64,000 nt of DNA from Eremomyces bilateralis CBS 781.70 (lineage: Eukaryota; Ascomycota; Dothideomycetes; Eremomycetales; Eremomycetaceae). The stretch is from contig NW_022985095.1 in assembly GCF_010015585.1 (NCBI RefSeq), positions 62,001 through 126,000 of the forward strand, written 5' to 3'. How positions within the stretch are numbered: position 1 is the first letter of the stretch; every line of letters begins with the position of its first letter. The notes below the pieces were generated by a model. The model saw nothing but the letters and a program-made list of their open reading frames with translations, was not told the origin of the DNA and ran no database searches. A program made the position numbers and the translations under genes. Of this stretch, positions 33,717 through 44,521 are shown piece by piece.

Positions 33717-34379
33717 TGACCGTTCGGCGAGTTCGTTGGCGAAGTCACGCCTGGGGTTTCGAAGGACAAGATCCCAAGGTGGTCGGGGACGCGGTTTTAA
33801 ATCGACCATGTCGCCAGCAACCGTTACCCCCGACCGACGCTCACCAAAGCATGGCGAAGTCTCCTTGTCTGTCCATGGGGAGCAACGCTTTTCCACCCAC
33901 TTATAAGCCACCAAATTCCGTACCTCCAACATCTCCGATGCTCGAATAGTAATTATTATTGATACTCTCATGTGGCCTATGTTCAGGTCTTAGGTGAAGA
34001 GCATTCCTTAATCTAGGCGAGTCCACAACAGTGTAGATGTTGTACCGGCCCCCATGTTAGATCTAATCCTGTCACGTAGAGAACATCGACAGATACATTG
34101 GCCGGCCTAACATAAAACTCATAGCACCCTGATTGTGATGCTGGACAGGAAATCCGCCATCCAGTGGATGATTACAGATCCACAAAACAAACAGATAGAC
34201 AGGGAATCAGCTAATGCCCATCGAGACCACTCCATGGTTTCGTCAATTACACATATTTTCTCATTGTACCCCACTTTCTATTAACATGAACAGTCCAAAC
34301 ACTTAGACGCTGTGTAGAGAGACCTTCCCAGAATGCATGTACGCTTTCGACCAACGCCTTATCCCGAACCAGCACCTAA
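33717..34379. other. Convergent intergenic gap
   Basis: 3' flanks of SEC10 and the carrier gene; nothing else seen. Confidence 0.5.
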
Positions 34380-35801
34380 TCACACCCCATTCCCCTCCTT
34401 CCTCTCGTTCATCTCCGTCGCCATCTTCTTCCCAATCTCATACGTGCTAATCATGATCGCACACGCCGGCGCCACCTTCAAGCACCGCGCCGCCCACCCC
34501 TTAAACAGCCCCGCCATCCCCTGCTCCCGGAAGATATGCAGCAGAAACCGTGGCATCGACTGCTCTTCGGGCACCAGCGCCCGCCGCGTGCCCGCCGCCC
34601 CCTCCCCGCCCACCGCGTGCTGGAACACCTGCTGCCGCGTCTTCCCCACGTCGAACGGCTGGGTGACAATCGACGCGACCCCGCCGGACGCCGCGCCCGC
34701 GAGGAAGCTGTCGATCAGCGTGTTCGTGTGGTTCTCCTTGTTCATATTATGTCGCCGCCGTGCGAACGCCTCGGGGCTGGTCGCTTTCGTGGGGGGGGGT
34801 ACCCCCGACCGGCGTGTCCGCATGTCAGTCAGGATGTTGCGGCCGGCTTCGTAGCCCCACCAGTAAAGCGCGGAGAAGGGCGCGTCCCGCCAGAGGGTGA
34901 GGGTGAGGCCGCGCCAGAGGCTGAAGGGGCCTTGGACGGCGACCATTTCTTTCAGGCCTTGGAAGGTCTCCTTGACCACGCCTGTCGCGGAGTTCGATGA
35001 ATGAGAAGCCTGCATTCGTGTCCGAAACATCTCGATCGGACTGACGGCCATCGCTGCTAGAACGCGAGCCGAGCTGCCGGCGACTAAGGGTGCGTATTGG
35101 TCGCTCACTCCCACCCGCCGGACCGGGGACTTTCGATTGTACCGCAACCAGTCGTAGCCTGAAAAATAGATGACATTGGCCGGGACGGCCATGATGAGGG
35201 TGGGGGTTAACCCTCGCCATAAGGTTCTCGGCCCCTCGTTCCGGGCGATCTTGCGCAGGCCGTCCAATGTGGAGGTGATGGTCTTTCGCTGGATTTCTTC
35301 GGCGGCACAGTTCGCGGGCAATCGAGGGATGGCGGCGGGGGTGTTTAGAAGTGCCATGTTCGATCCCGCGACGCAGTATGGGGCGTTGTTGTTGACCCAG
35401 AAGACCTCTCGACAGCAGGCGGATATGCCGATGTTTGAGGGGAGGTTATGGAAGGCATTGGAGGATGCGAAGGTTCGGGGAGGGCGGGTAGGTCGTGAGG
35501 GGGTCGGTTGTGATTGTAGGCGGACGCGAACGACGTCTAAAGGAGTGACTGTGATCTGTTAGTCCAATTGATATCCGTTGGTCTGATATGACAATGCCAT
35601 ATGACGTGGTGGGTTACCGAGGAGGGATGTGAGGATGCTTCCAGAGAGGGCGGAGACCATCTTCTGCGATAGGGTAGTTTGGACCTCATCCTCAGAATCG
35701 TCTGCACCCGCGGAGCCATTGTCGAGAGGGTCGCTAGCAGGGAAATCTATTCTATCATGGCTTTGGCTGCCGGTTGTGTTTGCCTCTCGAGTGGAATCCA
35801 T
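34380..35801 (-). CDS. MTM1: Mitochondrial carrier of the MTM1/SLC25A39-40 type
   Basis: Inner-membrane carrier; the yeast relative Mtm1 affects manganese superoxide dismutase and iron-sulfur metabolism, and the human relatives SLC25A39/40 are linked to mitochondrial glutathione import. Predicted 450 residues in two exons (35618-35801, 34380-35548) with a 69-bp intron (35549-35617; CTAAC branch, CACAG acceptor). Carrier repeat signatures are seen: VTPLDVVRVRLQSQ at the splice, SPIEMFRTRMQ in repeat two, and QPFDVGKTRQQV in repeat three, with WRGLTPTL and LWRGLTLTLWRDAP after the helices. The long insert in the first repeat with a Cys pair (ISACCREVFW) is typical of this subgroup. The start at 35801 is the first true ATG; the codons before it include a TTG. 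It diverges from the F-box gene over 558 bp. Confidence 0.9.
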
Positions 35802-36359
35802 CAAAGCCGCGATTAGCTCCAAGAATGAACGAGTGTGTGGATTGCAGACAGGTGGTCTATCACCTGGAATGATAATATGAAGTTCTCATGTTTGGCAGCG
35901 ATGGAAGTGTTGAATGGCAATGAAGAAATATTCATATGAAAGTGGGAGTCAGTTCACGCCTCCACGAATTATTATTCCCCCCCGATTCCAGGCCTCTCCG
36001 CATCCGCGAATGACGCTGCGGGAGGGAACACTAAGTCTAAGAGCTATTTTGCACTGATTACGGCTGCCGATAGCGACCAATACGCCAATTGAATATTTCA
36101 CCTACACCCCCTCAGTCCAGAAGCAAAGTGTAAAGGGCCAATTAATGCTTTGGCAGTTATCGTCTGCCGTAAATCTCGGTCTTTGTTTGCCATCGGCTCT
36201 CTATCTCCGATGCTATCCAGTATGAGCTAATCATCGTAGTTATTCACTTACTCGTACAGGTAAGTTACTCAAGCGAAGTATGACACACAAGTCCGTCTTG
36301 CACGTAATGTTTCCCACCGAATATCTTTCATAGATCCTCAAAGAGCAAGGGATCACACC
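35802..36359. promoter_or_regulatory. Divergent promoter region MTM1 / F-box gene
   Basis: 558 bp between two divergent start codons, so both promoters must lie here. I can name no specific factor site. Confidence 0.45.
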
Positions 36360-37991
36360 ATGGACCAAACAGAGGCCGAATTAGAACGTTTCCGCCAGCA
36401 GTGGAAAAAAGAAGTGTCGGCGAGGAAGGACCACCGCCAATCCACCGATGCCGGCACCAGCGGACAAGCTCCTCGAAGTCAAGATGCCGGTTCCACAAGC
36501 AAATCCGGGTTGCCTCCTCCACATGTGCCTGCAGGAGCGGCAAGGAATCCTTACGAAGGGTGGGACGAGGTGCAGCCACATTCATATCATGATATAGAGC
36601 AAGTCTCGAGGCAACGCGCCTTGGAGTCATCGTCACATCCGGAAGGGTTGGGGAATCCGCCAAAATCCGCTCTGGAGCATTATGAAGAAGCTGTGACGAG
36701 AGAGACGCAGGGTAATCTGGGTGACAGTGTTAATTTATACCGCAAGGCATTTCGGGTAAGCCATATTACAGTCACCTCATATTGTAGCATCCGTCGACTC
36801 ATGATAGCACTGTAGCTGGATTCCTCTGTCCATGAAATCTACAAGAAGAAACATTTCCCTCCAGCAGCCAAACAAAATGCCGCCGAACGTCAACCGACGA
36901 AGGGTTCCTCATCTCAGGAAGCCGAACGGCAGGATCCCTTGCAAGCCCTTCCACGACCCATCGCAGATCTCATTCAAGAATATTCTCATGCCGAGATATC
37001 CCCTGAAGCGCCCCCTACGGAGCTATCCCCTCCTCCACCATGTCCAATGGCATTCCTTCCAGAAGAGCTTCTCGTCGAGATCCTCGGACATCTGGCTATC
37101 TCGGACGTAGCCTCCTTCGCTCGTGCGGCGCAGGTGTGCAAAAGGCTAGCGTACTTGGTCACGACGGAGGAAACCATATGGAAGCGAGTATGCGAAGGGG
37201 ATAAGTTCGGGTTTGCCGCGATGCATTACCGCTATGTCTGCACCATTCGAGGCAACCCCATTGTGGAATCGGTCTTGGACCCAACGTCGGTGGAAGGTCT
37301 AACGACGGCTCATGCGGGCCTTTCTATCACGGACCCATCGACGACAAAGATCCCGATCTCGCTGTCACCATCATATCCAACCTATCGCCACATGTTTCGA
37401 ACGCGGCCACGTATACGGTTTAACGGCTGTTACATCAGCACTGTCAACTACTCTCGACCTGGTGGGAATATAACATCACAGGTGACCTGGAACTCTCCTG
37501 TCCTGATCGTTACCTACTACCGGTACCTCCGCTTCTATCGCGATGGAACGGTCATCAGCCTTTTAACGACGTCGGAACCCACCGAGGTGATTCCGGTGCT
37601 GCATGAAGGTTACCTGCAGTCAAAAAACGAAAGAAACCGCAGATTACGGGAACAGTTGTCTGCAGCTACAGAAGGGGTTGGTCCCGATCAGGAATCCCAT
37701 CCGAGCTCGAAGGTAATGAAGCATGCCTTGCGGGGACGGTGGAGGTTGTCGGATCCCATCACAGAGGGTGAAGGCGATGTCCACATCGAGACCGAGGGCG
37801 CGGTCGCCAAGTATACCTTCAAAATGCAATTCGCCCTCAGCAGTGCAGGCCGCGGAGTGCGAAACAACAAGCTGACCTGGAAGGGGTTTTGGAGCTATAA
37901 TACGTTGACGGACGATTGGGGAGAATTCGGGTTGAAGAATGATAAGAGTTATTGGTGGAGCAGAGTTAAGAGCTGGGATGTTGGGTCATGA
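36360..37991 (+). CDS. F-box protein of the Hrt3/Pof7/FBXO9 type
   Basis: Substrate adaptor of an SCF ubiquitin ligase. Predicted 523 residues in two exons (36360-36755, 36816-37991) with a 60-bp intron (36756-36815, GTAAGC...TGTAG). A TPR-like segment (SALEHYEEAVTRETQGN to SVNLYRKAFRLD, about residues 103-135) spans the splice; this is the known N-terminal unit of FBXO9 and Hrt3. The F-box is at about 210-256 (FLPEELLVEILGHLAISDVA). The C-terminal half carries GCYISTVNYSRPG, YYRYLRFYRDGTVISLLTT, GRWRLSD and FKMQFALSS, the FBXO9-type beta-rich domain. Length is normal for fungal members. The stop is 67 bp from the stop of the convergent dehalogenase-like gene, so their 3' UTRs probably overlap. 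Confidence 0.93.
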
Positions 37992-38058
37992 TACTAGCAC
38001 TATTGGTCCAATTCCGGTCATCCAAGTCCTCGAGGGGGGGTTCTTGGACGGAGCTGCT

Positions 38059-38903
38059 CTAACTGGACTTTCGCTTTACCATGGCCTCGACTCCCTTATC
38101 AGCGTCAAATATCTCCTCCAGCGACCTCAGGATTACCGTGGGCTTCCCCTTCTCCCCAGCCACGAGTGCATCAGTCCAGCCTTTTCCTAGCCTATCAACC
38201 CACGCTGCCTGCATTCCCGCAGAGCGAGCACCGACGATGTCGAACGGATTCGAGCTAACCAGCCAGATCCGTGCCATGTCTTCCGCCTTTCCCGGATCGA
38301 ATCCGACTCGTTTCGCTACGAGGTCATATGTTGCTTTGGCAGGCTTGAATGTCTTGATTTCGTCGACGGAGACGATCTGTTCGAAGACATTCCCAAGACC
38401 AGCCAGTCCGGAAGAGCTGGACAGTGACGACGCCACCATATTGGGTGTGCCGTTGCTGAACAGCACTGCTTGAATGTTTGGATGGCCCTGGATGGTCCGA
38501 AGTGCTGGCTCAACATCCGGATATGCCGCTAGGGAGTCGTACACGGCCAACACTGACTTGATGGCCGAGTCGTCGAGGTGGACGTCTTGGTCTGCCAGTG
38601 TTTGCAGAAACGCTCGGTGGAGAAGAACTGAAAAATCCTCATACAGACCTGTGAGGCGGGTCAATATTCTTATTTTGATGTTCGGAAAGGCAACCGTAGC
38701 CATGCAAGAGAGTAGACAATAGAGCCCTTACCCATACAAGTCAATCTCCACGAATAGCTCAAGTGATATTGGCGCCATACTGTAGCCAACTGTTTGGCCT
38801 TCTCCTCCCCCACAAATCCAGATAGTTTCTCGGCTACGCTATCCGTGGAAAGAATCGTCCCGAAGAGATCGAACGCCAGGACGATCCGGGACGTGGACGC
38901 CAT
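38059..38903 (-). CDS. HAD-superfamily hydrolase, haloacid dehalogenase type II
   Basis: Predicted 253 residues in two exons (38732-38903, 38059-38648), with an 83-bp intron (38649-38731, GTAAGG...CACAG) that restores TCMGLYEDFS. HAD motifs are intact: motif I AFDLFGTIL (nucleophile Asp12), motif II SNGTP, motif III Lys in FKPAKATYDL, and motif IV SSNPFDIVGARSAGM. The SSNPFD form is typical of L-2-haloacid dehalogenases, which hydrolyse small halogenated acids with inversion; the fungal copies have unproven substrates, so the reaction here is an inference. Short cytosolic protein with no signal. It diverges from the HNH pseudogene. Confidence 0.9.
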
Positions 38904-39277
38904 TGCGGGTTGTCTATCTCCTTAAAGCTGTTCTGGCGTGTATTTAAGATTCGAAAGGAGTATATACTAGATAAACCGCTAGATTCTTAGGGAATAGCAA
39001 GAAAATATATGAATACGCCTTTTTCATGCAGATACCTTTGTATATGTCTCAGCAACGGTCCTAGCATTGTCAGATTACATGAGCAACCCCCCACCCCACC
39101 TTTGTCCGATCGATACTGTTCGGTGCCGGTGGAAACCTTACTACGTAGTACATCATTGATGGCTACCATTTACATGATCATTTTACGGTGGCTACTCCAA
39201 TGTCGAGAAGCACGGATGAACCAAACTATAATATATTCCGAGACATAGTGTCTGAATTCATAATCGCCCAGTTTACG
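38904..39277. other. Intergenic, dehalogenase promoter
   Basis: 374 bp between divergent genes. An in-frame upstream ATG at 39200 could extend the HNH frame by 26 residues. Confidence 0.4.
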
Positions 39278-40043
39278 ATGCGACAAGTTAAGAAGAAGGC
39301 GACGAAGCGCGCCTCAAGAAAGAGCAATGGATCTGTGTCTATCGAGGCACCAAGAGAAGATAAATCTACGGAGGATGTTGGAGGCCCGGAAGGGCTAACG
39401 GAATTTATTGATGTAAGGACGCAACCACTCCGAAAAGCGTGGCTTAAAAAGGAGGCAGTACATCGCCACAGAGATATTCCAGTCACTCCCAAGTGCGCTC
39501 CGATCCATCTCATACGCAACCTATCGAGACTCCGATGCGGTTCAAGAAACGTATCCTTCCTCGCCTCCTCTTCCCTTCCCCACGATCGATGCTCTCAAAT
39601 CATGCATCCCGCCAGATGTAGCAGAGACCTTATCTCTCTACGTCTCCGTAACATCGGAGCTGGGTGATGTAACAGTCCCCATCGTGCACGACATGATACC
39701 AAACTATATCTCGCAAGCCACCTCCGCTCCACCTTCTCATAACACCGCTCCTCCTCCTCCTAGGTCGCCATGCGAGATCTGCGAGCGCACACAGCTCCCT
39801 CTAACCTACCACCACCTAATCCCGCGAGGTGCGCACGCGAAAGTCGTAAAGTGCGGCTAGCATCGAGAAGAGGAGCTGAATACCGTGGCGTGGCTCTGCA
39901 GAGCGTGTCATAGTTTCGTCCATCGGATTGCGTCGAACGAGGAGCTGGCGAAGGACTGGTATAGCGTGGGGTTGCTGCATCAGCGGGAAGATGTCCAGAG
40001 ATGGGCAGCGTGGATAGGGACTGTTAGGTGGAAGAAGCGTTAG
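39278..40043 (+). pseudogene. HNH-domain protein gene with an in-frame stop
   Basis: Looks like a fungal HNH-endonuclease-type protein that is interrupted. Exon 1 (39278-39412) begins MRQVKKKATKR; a 46-bp intron (39413-39458, GTAAGG...GGCAG) joins EFID to YIATEIFQSLP in phase. Exon 2 runs through CEICERTQLPLTYHHLIPRGAHAK, then reaches TAG at 39858-39860 where I expect Trp (KxGWHREEEL). The frame goes on, still perfectly coherent, with VAWLCRACHSFVHRIA, LAKDWYSVGLL and a final stop at 40041. The zinc/HNH cysteines and the paired His are all present on either side. One TGG-to-TAG transition therefore seems to split an otherwise preserved gene. No intron can skip it. A truncated product of about 178 residues, a very recent loss, or a sequencing error are the options. 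Confidence 0.75.
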
Positions 40044-40316
40044 GGGACTCTCGACGCCTTCTTCACAAATTCAGCCAGCAAGTCTGGCGCACTAATAGGA
40101 CGCATTAGTTAGCATAAAGGATGCGTGTAGGACACATACTCCTCAAAGCATTAAGGTCGTCTAGGGTTTGGGGTCCCCAACATGATAAATTATATAATTA
40201 CAATTACAAGCAGTTTTAATGTCCTCGATGACGGCGCTGCTGTGCTCTGATACGACTTATTTCCCCGCGCTTGTCGGCCCAGCAACATGTGCATCGAGGT
40301 AATAATACACCAAATC

Positions 40317-42053
40317 TTATCCAGAACCGCTCTGGTTCGTTCCCGGCAAGCCAACCCAATCCCTCTCGCCCCACAATTTGATGATATCAAGCGCAGCCTT
40401 CATGTCATCTTCCTCCATCCTCTCGTCCAAAATATCTCTCAACCGCTTGCGCTTCTTCTCCAGCTGGGGGGGTCCCCTTTCCCCTTCTGGGCGCGACTTC
40501 GGCTCCTGCTTCTTCTTTTGTTCCCGTAGGCCACCAATGTGATCGGCCCCAGGCCGAACTTCAGGCGTTGACATTGGCGTCGCGATCGCGGCCACGGGCT
40601 GGCGCACGCTGACTTCTTCCGGTTCAGAATCGGACTCGGAATCCGAATCGTCGGATGAAACGTAAGAACTGGTGGATGAGACCGACTCTGAGTCCGTGCC
40701 TTCGGAACTGGTGTAGCTGATCAGACCCGGTTTCCTGGAGATCTCGTCAGGTACTGGAGCAACTCCTTTACGTCCTGCCGCAGGATTTCCAAGAGCCTGT
40801 TGTCTATGGGCCATCCTCGCCTGTCTCACCCTCGCGTACTCCTCATCTCTTTCTTTCCTTTCTTGCTCGGCCTTCTCTCGTTTCTCCTTCGTAGGAAACT
40901 TCTTCTTTCTCTCTTCCAACCACTGGGACAGGTCTCCTCGTTTCCCGATCATCTGCTTCAACTCGAGAAAACGGTAGTTACCCATGGATTGCGCTCGAGT
41001 CACCTGCTCCGTCTCATCAAGGTCTTCTTCGCTCAGTACCGGACTCGGGGAGCGCTCTGGGCCCGACGGAGTGAGTCCCAGTTGATTCGTCTTCCATTTT
41101 CGTTTCCGCTTCTGTCCTTGCGAGGCGGTTGATGAGGTTGGCTGAGTCGGTGACGCCAAGGAGTTGAGATCGAAGCCAAATGAAGGGATAGTAGGAGGTG
41201 CGGACACTCTTGGCTGAGCGGTCGGTTTAGGCCTATGCTGATGGATAGTAGAAGGCGGTCGCGATTGGGGAGATGGACTGAGATTAGTAAAATGTGACCT
41301 CACATCCTGTATTCTTGGATGTGGTGCAGGTTGATATGCTCCGGACGGGTTCGTCCTCTGGGGGTTCTGATAGTCGTTCCCGGAAGCTTGCTGATGTGCA
41401 AACGTAGACGTATTCAGCTCTTGTGGAGTGTCAGGAGGATTTAAACTGCCTGGATCCACAGGCGAGAGAGCGACCATAGCCTGTGCCTGGATTGCATTCG
41501 TCATGTTTTGAGCCATCTGCATAATTTGCTGAGGGCTGCAGCCTTGAAACATGTTTCCGTTTGCTTGCGCTGCCATCATAGTCGAAAGCGCTTGCTGCAT
41601 ATCAACTCCTGAGTTGCCTTGATTCGAAGGGGCAGCAGGGCTGGGAGTTGGAGGGATTGGTCCGGTTTGAGAAGCGTTCTGGTATTGTCCATAACTTTGT
41701 CTCTCGCTATCGCCATTCCTAGCACCATTTTGGTTCAATGACCTTCCACGAGAAGGACGCGGATCGGCCGTATATCCTCCACGGCTCATTCCACCTCTTG
41801 GATAAACCCTGGGAGGAACGTTTCTTGGCCCACTAGATGCGTTATGGAAGCCTCTTCCCCTTCCTCTTCCACTTCCTCGTCCTCGTCCTCTTCCTCGAGC
41901 ATTCGAGAATCCACCTTGTTGGCCATCATTGCCAGGGTTTCCTTGTGAAGGATACGGAGAATCATTGGTTGTATCATAATCCGTCGCAGCCTTTGGGGGC
42001 GGTGGAGGCGGAGGAGGGAAAGCGAATCCTCGTCCGGAACCTTGCGAGGACAT
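40317..42053 (-). CDS. NUFIP1-domain protein, box C/D snoRNP assembly
   Basis: Single-exon 578-residue protein. The NUFIP1 core is visible at about residues 375-425 (ELKQMIGKRGDLSQWLEERKKKFPTKEK broken here into GDLSQWLEERKKKFPT), which in relatives (human NUFIP1, yeast Rsa1) bridges 15.5K/Snu13 to the R2TP chaperone during snoRNP assembly. The N-terminal part is Pro-rich then RG-rich (GRGRGRGSGRGRGRG), fitting RNA binding. The middle is Gln/Pro/Ser-rich and disordered, and the C-terminus ends in a basic-acidic helix (KKRKRLRDILDERMEEDD). A basic KRKRKWK stretch may be a nuclear signal. It diverges from RPC25 over 341 bp. The name RSA1 is not assigned because fungal copies share only the short core. 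Confidence 0.85.
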   Translation of the reverse strand: MSSQGSGRGFAFPPPPPPPPKAATDYDTTNDSPYPSQGNPGNDGQQGGFSNARGRGRGRGSGRGRGRGFHNASSGPRNVPPRVYPRGGMSRGGYTADPRPSRGRSLNQNGARNGDSERQSYGQYQNASQTGPIPPTPSPAAPSNQGNSGVDMQQALSTMMAAQANGNMFQGCSPQQIMQMAQNMTNAIQAQAMVALSPVDPGSLNPPDTPQELNTSTFAHQQASGNDYQNPQRTNPSGAYQPAPHPRIQDVRSHFTNLSPSPQSRPPSTIHQHRPKPTAQPRVSAPPTIPSFGFDLNSLASPTQPTSSTASQGQKRKRKWKTNQLGLTPSGPERSPSPVLSEEDLDETEQVTRAQSMGNYRFLELKQMIGKRGDLSQWLEERKKKFPTKEKREKAEQERKERDEEYARVRQARMAHRQQALGNPAAGRKGVAPVPDEISRKPGLISYTSSEGTDSESVSSTSSYVSSDDSDSESDSEPEEVSVRQPVAAIATPMSTPEVRPGADHIGGLREQKKKQEPKSRPEGERGPPQLEKKRKRLRDILDERMEEDDMKAALDIIKLWGERDWVGLPGTNQSGSG

Positions 42054-42394
42054 TATGATCGTGATGAAATTTGCTGCATCCTAAGACCCTGGCCGGATAC
42101 TATTGGATTTGCAAGATGTTTGAATTAGGAGTTATGATGAGAAATTTGTTGTATGAACAAGATGCAGAGCAATGGAAATGTGAAACCCGATCATCTGATT
42201 GGTCAAACGCCCTTGCAGAGATCCTTTACAGGCAAAGTTCAGTTGACGAGCGATGAGCTTCTTCCAGCGCACATTCGCCACGGGCATATGGCAATCTTAA
42301 CTCTTGACGCACAATCTCGAGGTGTTGGACGAATACATCAGGGAGTAGATAAGTCTCGTTCTTGCGGTGGTTGACCCGACGAATTCCATATGTG
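42054..42394. promoter_or_regulatory. Divergent promoter region, NUFIP1-domain gene / RPC25
   Basis: 341 bp between divergent starts, holding both promoters. No named factor site recognised. Confidence 0.45.
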
Positions 42395-43492
42395 ATGTTT
42401 ATCCTCGTAAGCCTCCCGATCCTCTACGAAAAAGCTTTAGGATCGACGAATAGCTAATCATCCCGATAGACGACCTTCGACGACCTTATTCAAATTCCTC
42501 CTCAGGAGTTTGACATCCCAAGCCATCAAGTTATCGAGGACAAAATCAATGGGAGATACGCGGATCGGGTAGAATCCATCATCACATTAATTTGAAGTCC
42601 ACGCTAACCGGCCATAGGTGATTCAGAAGGTAGGACTCTGTATCTGCCTTTATGATGTCCTGGAAGTTTCAGATGGTCTCATCGGCCATGGCACTGGAAT
42701 GGTCAACGTCAACGGTATGATCAAGAGCAAGGAATTACGGGACAGAGCCTAATAGATCACAGTGACGTTCCGAATGGTTGTATTTAGACCTTTCCAAGGG
42801 GAAATTCTGGAGGGCACGCTGTGGAACTCGGACGCGGAGGGCATCAAACGTAAGAGCACCGATTTACGACTGCTGCAACGCCGATACTAATTGCCACCAG
42901 TACACACCAACTTCTTCAGCGACATCTACGTCCCCAAGGATGCATTGTTCGACAACACGAACTAGTGAGTGACCTCCGTGAATGATTGTAGCTCCCTCAC
43001 CCCCTAACCCGGCACCAGCAATTCCAAGGAACGTGTTCACGTCTGGGACACCAACCCTGACGCCGCCAACCAACACCCCGGGGCCGCCGATGACGACTCC
43101 CGCTACCTCTGGTTCGATCTCGGCGAGACGGTCCGTTTCCGGATCGAAGGCGAGGTCTGGATGGAAGAGGAGTCCACGACGCCCAAACCGCCGATTATCG
43201 ACGCACCGCCGCCGGGAAAGCAGCCGGATCCTCATCGAGTGAAGGCGGAGGCCGGGGATGTGGGACAGGAGAAAGGCAAGAGCAAGGTTCCCCCGTATCG
43301 TATTATGGTAAGTATAGCTACTACGGGCGTAGGGAAAGAAATGAGTGTTAGGAGCTAATATACGTTACGTAGGCTTCAATGTCGCGAGAGGGACTTGGCC
43401 CCACGATGTGGTGGACTGGAGGGGAGGATGAGGGGATGGATGAAGAATATCAAGAGGAAGGGGAAGCCACCGAAGGCGGTGCTGCGGTGTGA
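42395..43492 (+). CDS. RPC25: RNA polymerase III subunit RPC8 (Rpc25)
   Basis: Stalk subunit of RNA polymerase III, the Rpb7 counterpart, needed for initiation. Predicted 255 residues in seven exons: 42395-42406, 42470-42568, 42618-42714, 42763-42849, 42901-42964, 43019-43307, 43373-43492. Introns are 48-65 bp and the first exon codes only MFIL. Spliced sequence shows the N-terminal Rpb7-like domain (FDDLIQIPPQEF, KINGRYADRVIQKVGLCICL, SDGLIGHGTGMVNVNVTFRMVVFRPFQGE) and the S1/OB domain (NFFSDIYVPKDALFDNTNYNS, YLWFDLGETVRFRIEGEVW). The tail ends GLGPTMWWTGGEDEG, an acidic stretch typical of fungal copies. All six junctions keep phase and meet GT-AG rules, and most have a CTAAY branch. A two-step search for such small exons is easy to miss, so automatic calls may be wrong here. 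Confidence 0.95.
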
Positions 43493-43807
43493 GTTTGGAA
43501 AAACAAAGTATTCCTTACAAATGTTTCCTATATTGTCGAGATACCCTAACTTTGAAAATTGATATTCTATTCCATGATCCATCCAATGAAATTATCCACC
43601 CACTACCAGCTCCCAGTAAGCTCTGCCAGGGTCGGAGTTGATCAGTTGAGGCCTCGATCGTCAGGTCCCATAATTGGTAACGTCATAACGAACCTCAATC
43701 GTTCCTTTCAGAGTCTCAGCTCCAACTCAGACACCACTCTACATCAACAATTTCTATCGCCGTTGAAACCCAGCCACATATTTCGATTGTGTGAACTCTC
43801 CGCGACC

Positions 43808-44086
43808 ATGCCAGCTGAATCCCCCGAATCGCTGGTCCGCTCCTGGGGCTTCGGACACGTCTTCACCTGGAGCGATCGTCCCGACGCGCACTATCCGCCG
43901 CACTCGCACTCCATGCTGACGACGCATTTGATCCTCTATGGATCGTTGACCATCACGTACCCCGACGACGAGGCGCCGACGAAGGAGACGTTTGGAGAGG
44001 GGGCGCGGGTGGACGTGGCGGCGGGGCGGAAGCATGAGGTATGGACAGGGGGGGAGGGGTGTACATATGTGATCGGGGAGATGTGA
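43808..44086 (+). CDS. Small single-domain cupin protein
   Basis: 92-residue, single-exon protein beginning MPAESPESLVRSWGFGHVF. The cupin fold is suggested by DAHYPPHSHS (metal-binding His pair), then a Leu/Ile strand, LYGSLTITYP, and the second motif GRKHEVWTGGEGCTYVIGE with another His. Metal-dependent small-molecule enzymes and sugar-binding proteins share this fold; no substrate can be given. The frame is open upstream to 43559, but the ATG at 43808 has a better context and the upstream residues are not conserved-looking. It lies 316 bp downstream of RPC25 on the same strand. Confidence 0.75.
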   Translation: MPAESPESLVRSWGFGHVFTWSDRPDAHYPPHSHSMLTTHLILYGSLTITYPDDEAPTKETFGEGARVDVAAGRKHEVWTGGEGCTYVIGEM

Positions 44087-44521
44087 AGGGGTCGCGGATG
44101 AAAAGATGGGGAGCTGGGTAAGGACAGAAATAGCTGTCTAGGGACGAGGAATCCTCCCCAGCCGGGAGATGCGATGAATGGTAGCAATTTATGCGCGCAG
44201 TTAACCGAGATCGTGGTTCGTTCAGACTTCTATGCTACCTTGAATTATTGCTGCTAAGTGGATAAAGAAGCTATAACACAAGTCGAACGTACACCACATT
44301 AGATCCATCCGCAGCCGCTCCCAACATGCATTGAACGCAAACGAGTCCTTCCCCTTCGGTATTCATGATCGATATACTCTCATGGATGATGCTAGGTCAA
44401 GGAAAGTATTAAGACAGACATGCTTAATCCAACGATGCTTATACGTCACGCGGGGCATCAACCAGATTTTGCTAATGCAATTAACCCCGACATACCTCCG
44501 ACAACCCTAAATCCGACACGC
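44087..44521. other. Convergent intergenic gap
   Basis: 3' flanks of the cupin and GPI-protein genes; nothing else recognised. Confidence 0.5.

Noticed and set aside
32781-33769. Antisense frames of 205 and 282 residues over the SEC10 3' exon
   Set aside because: They mirror a GC-rich coding exon whose sense frame matches Sec10 exactly; composition (Arg, Ser, Glu, Gly runs) is that of antisense shadow.
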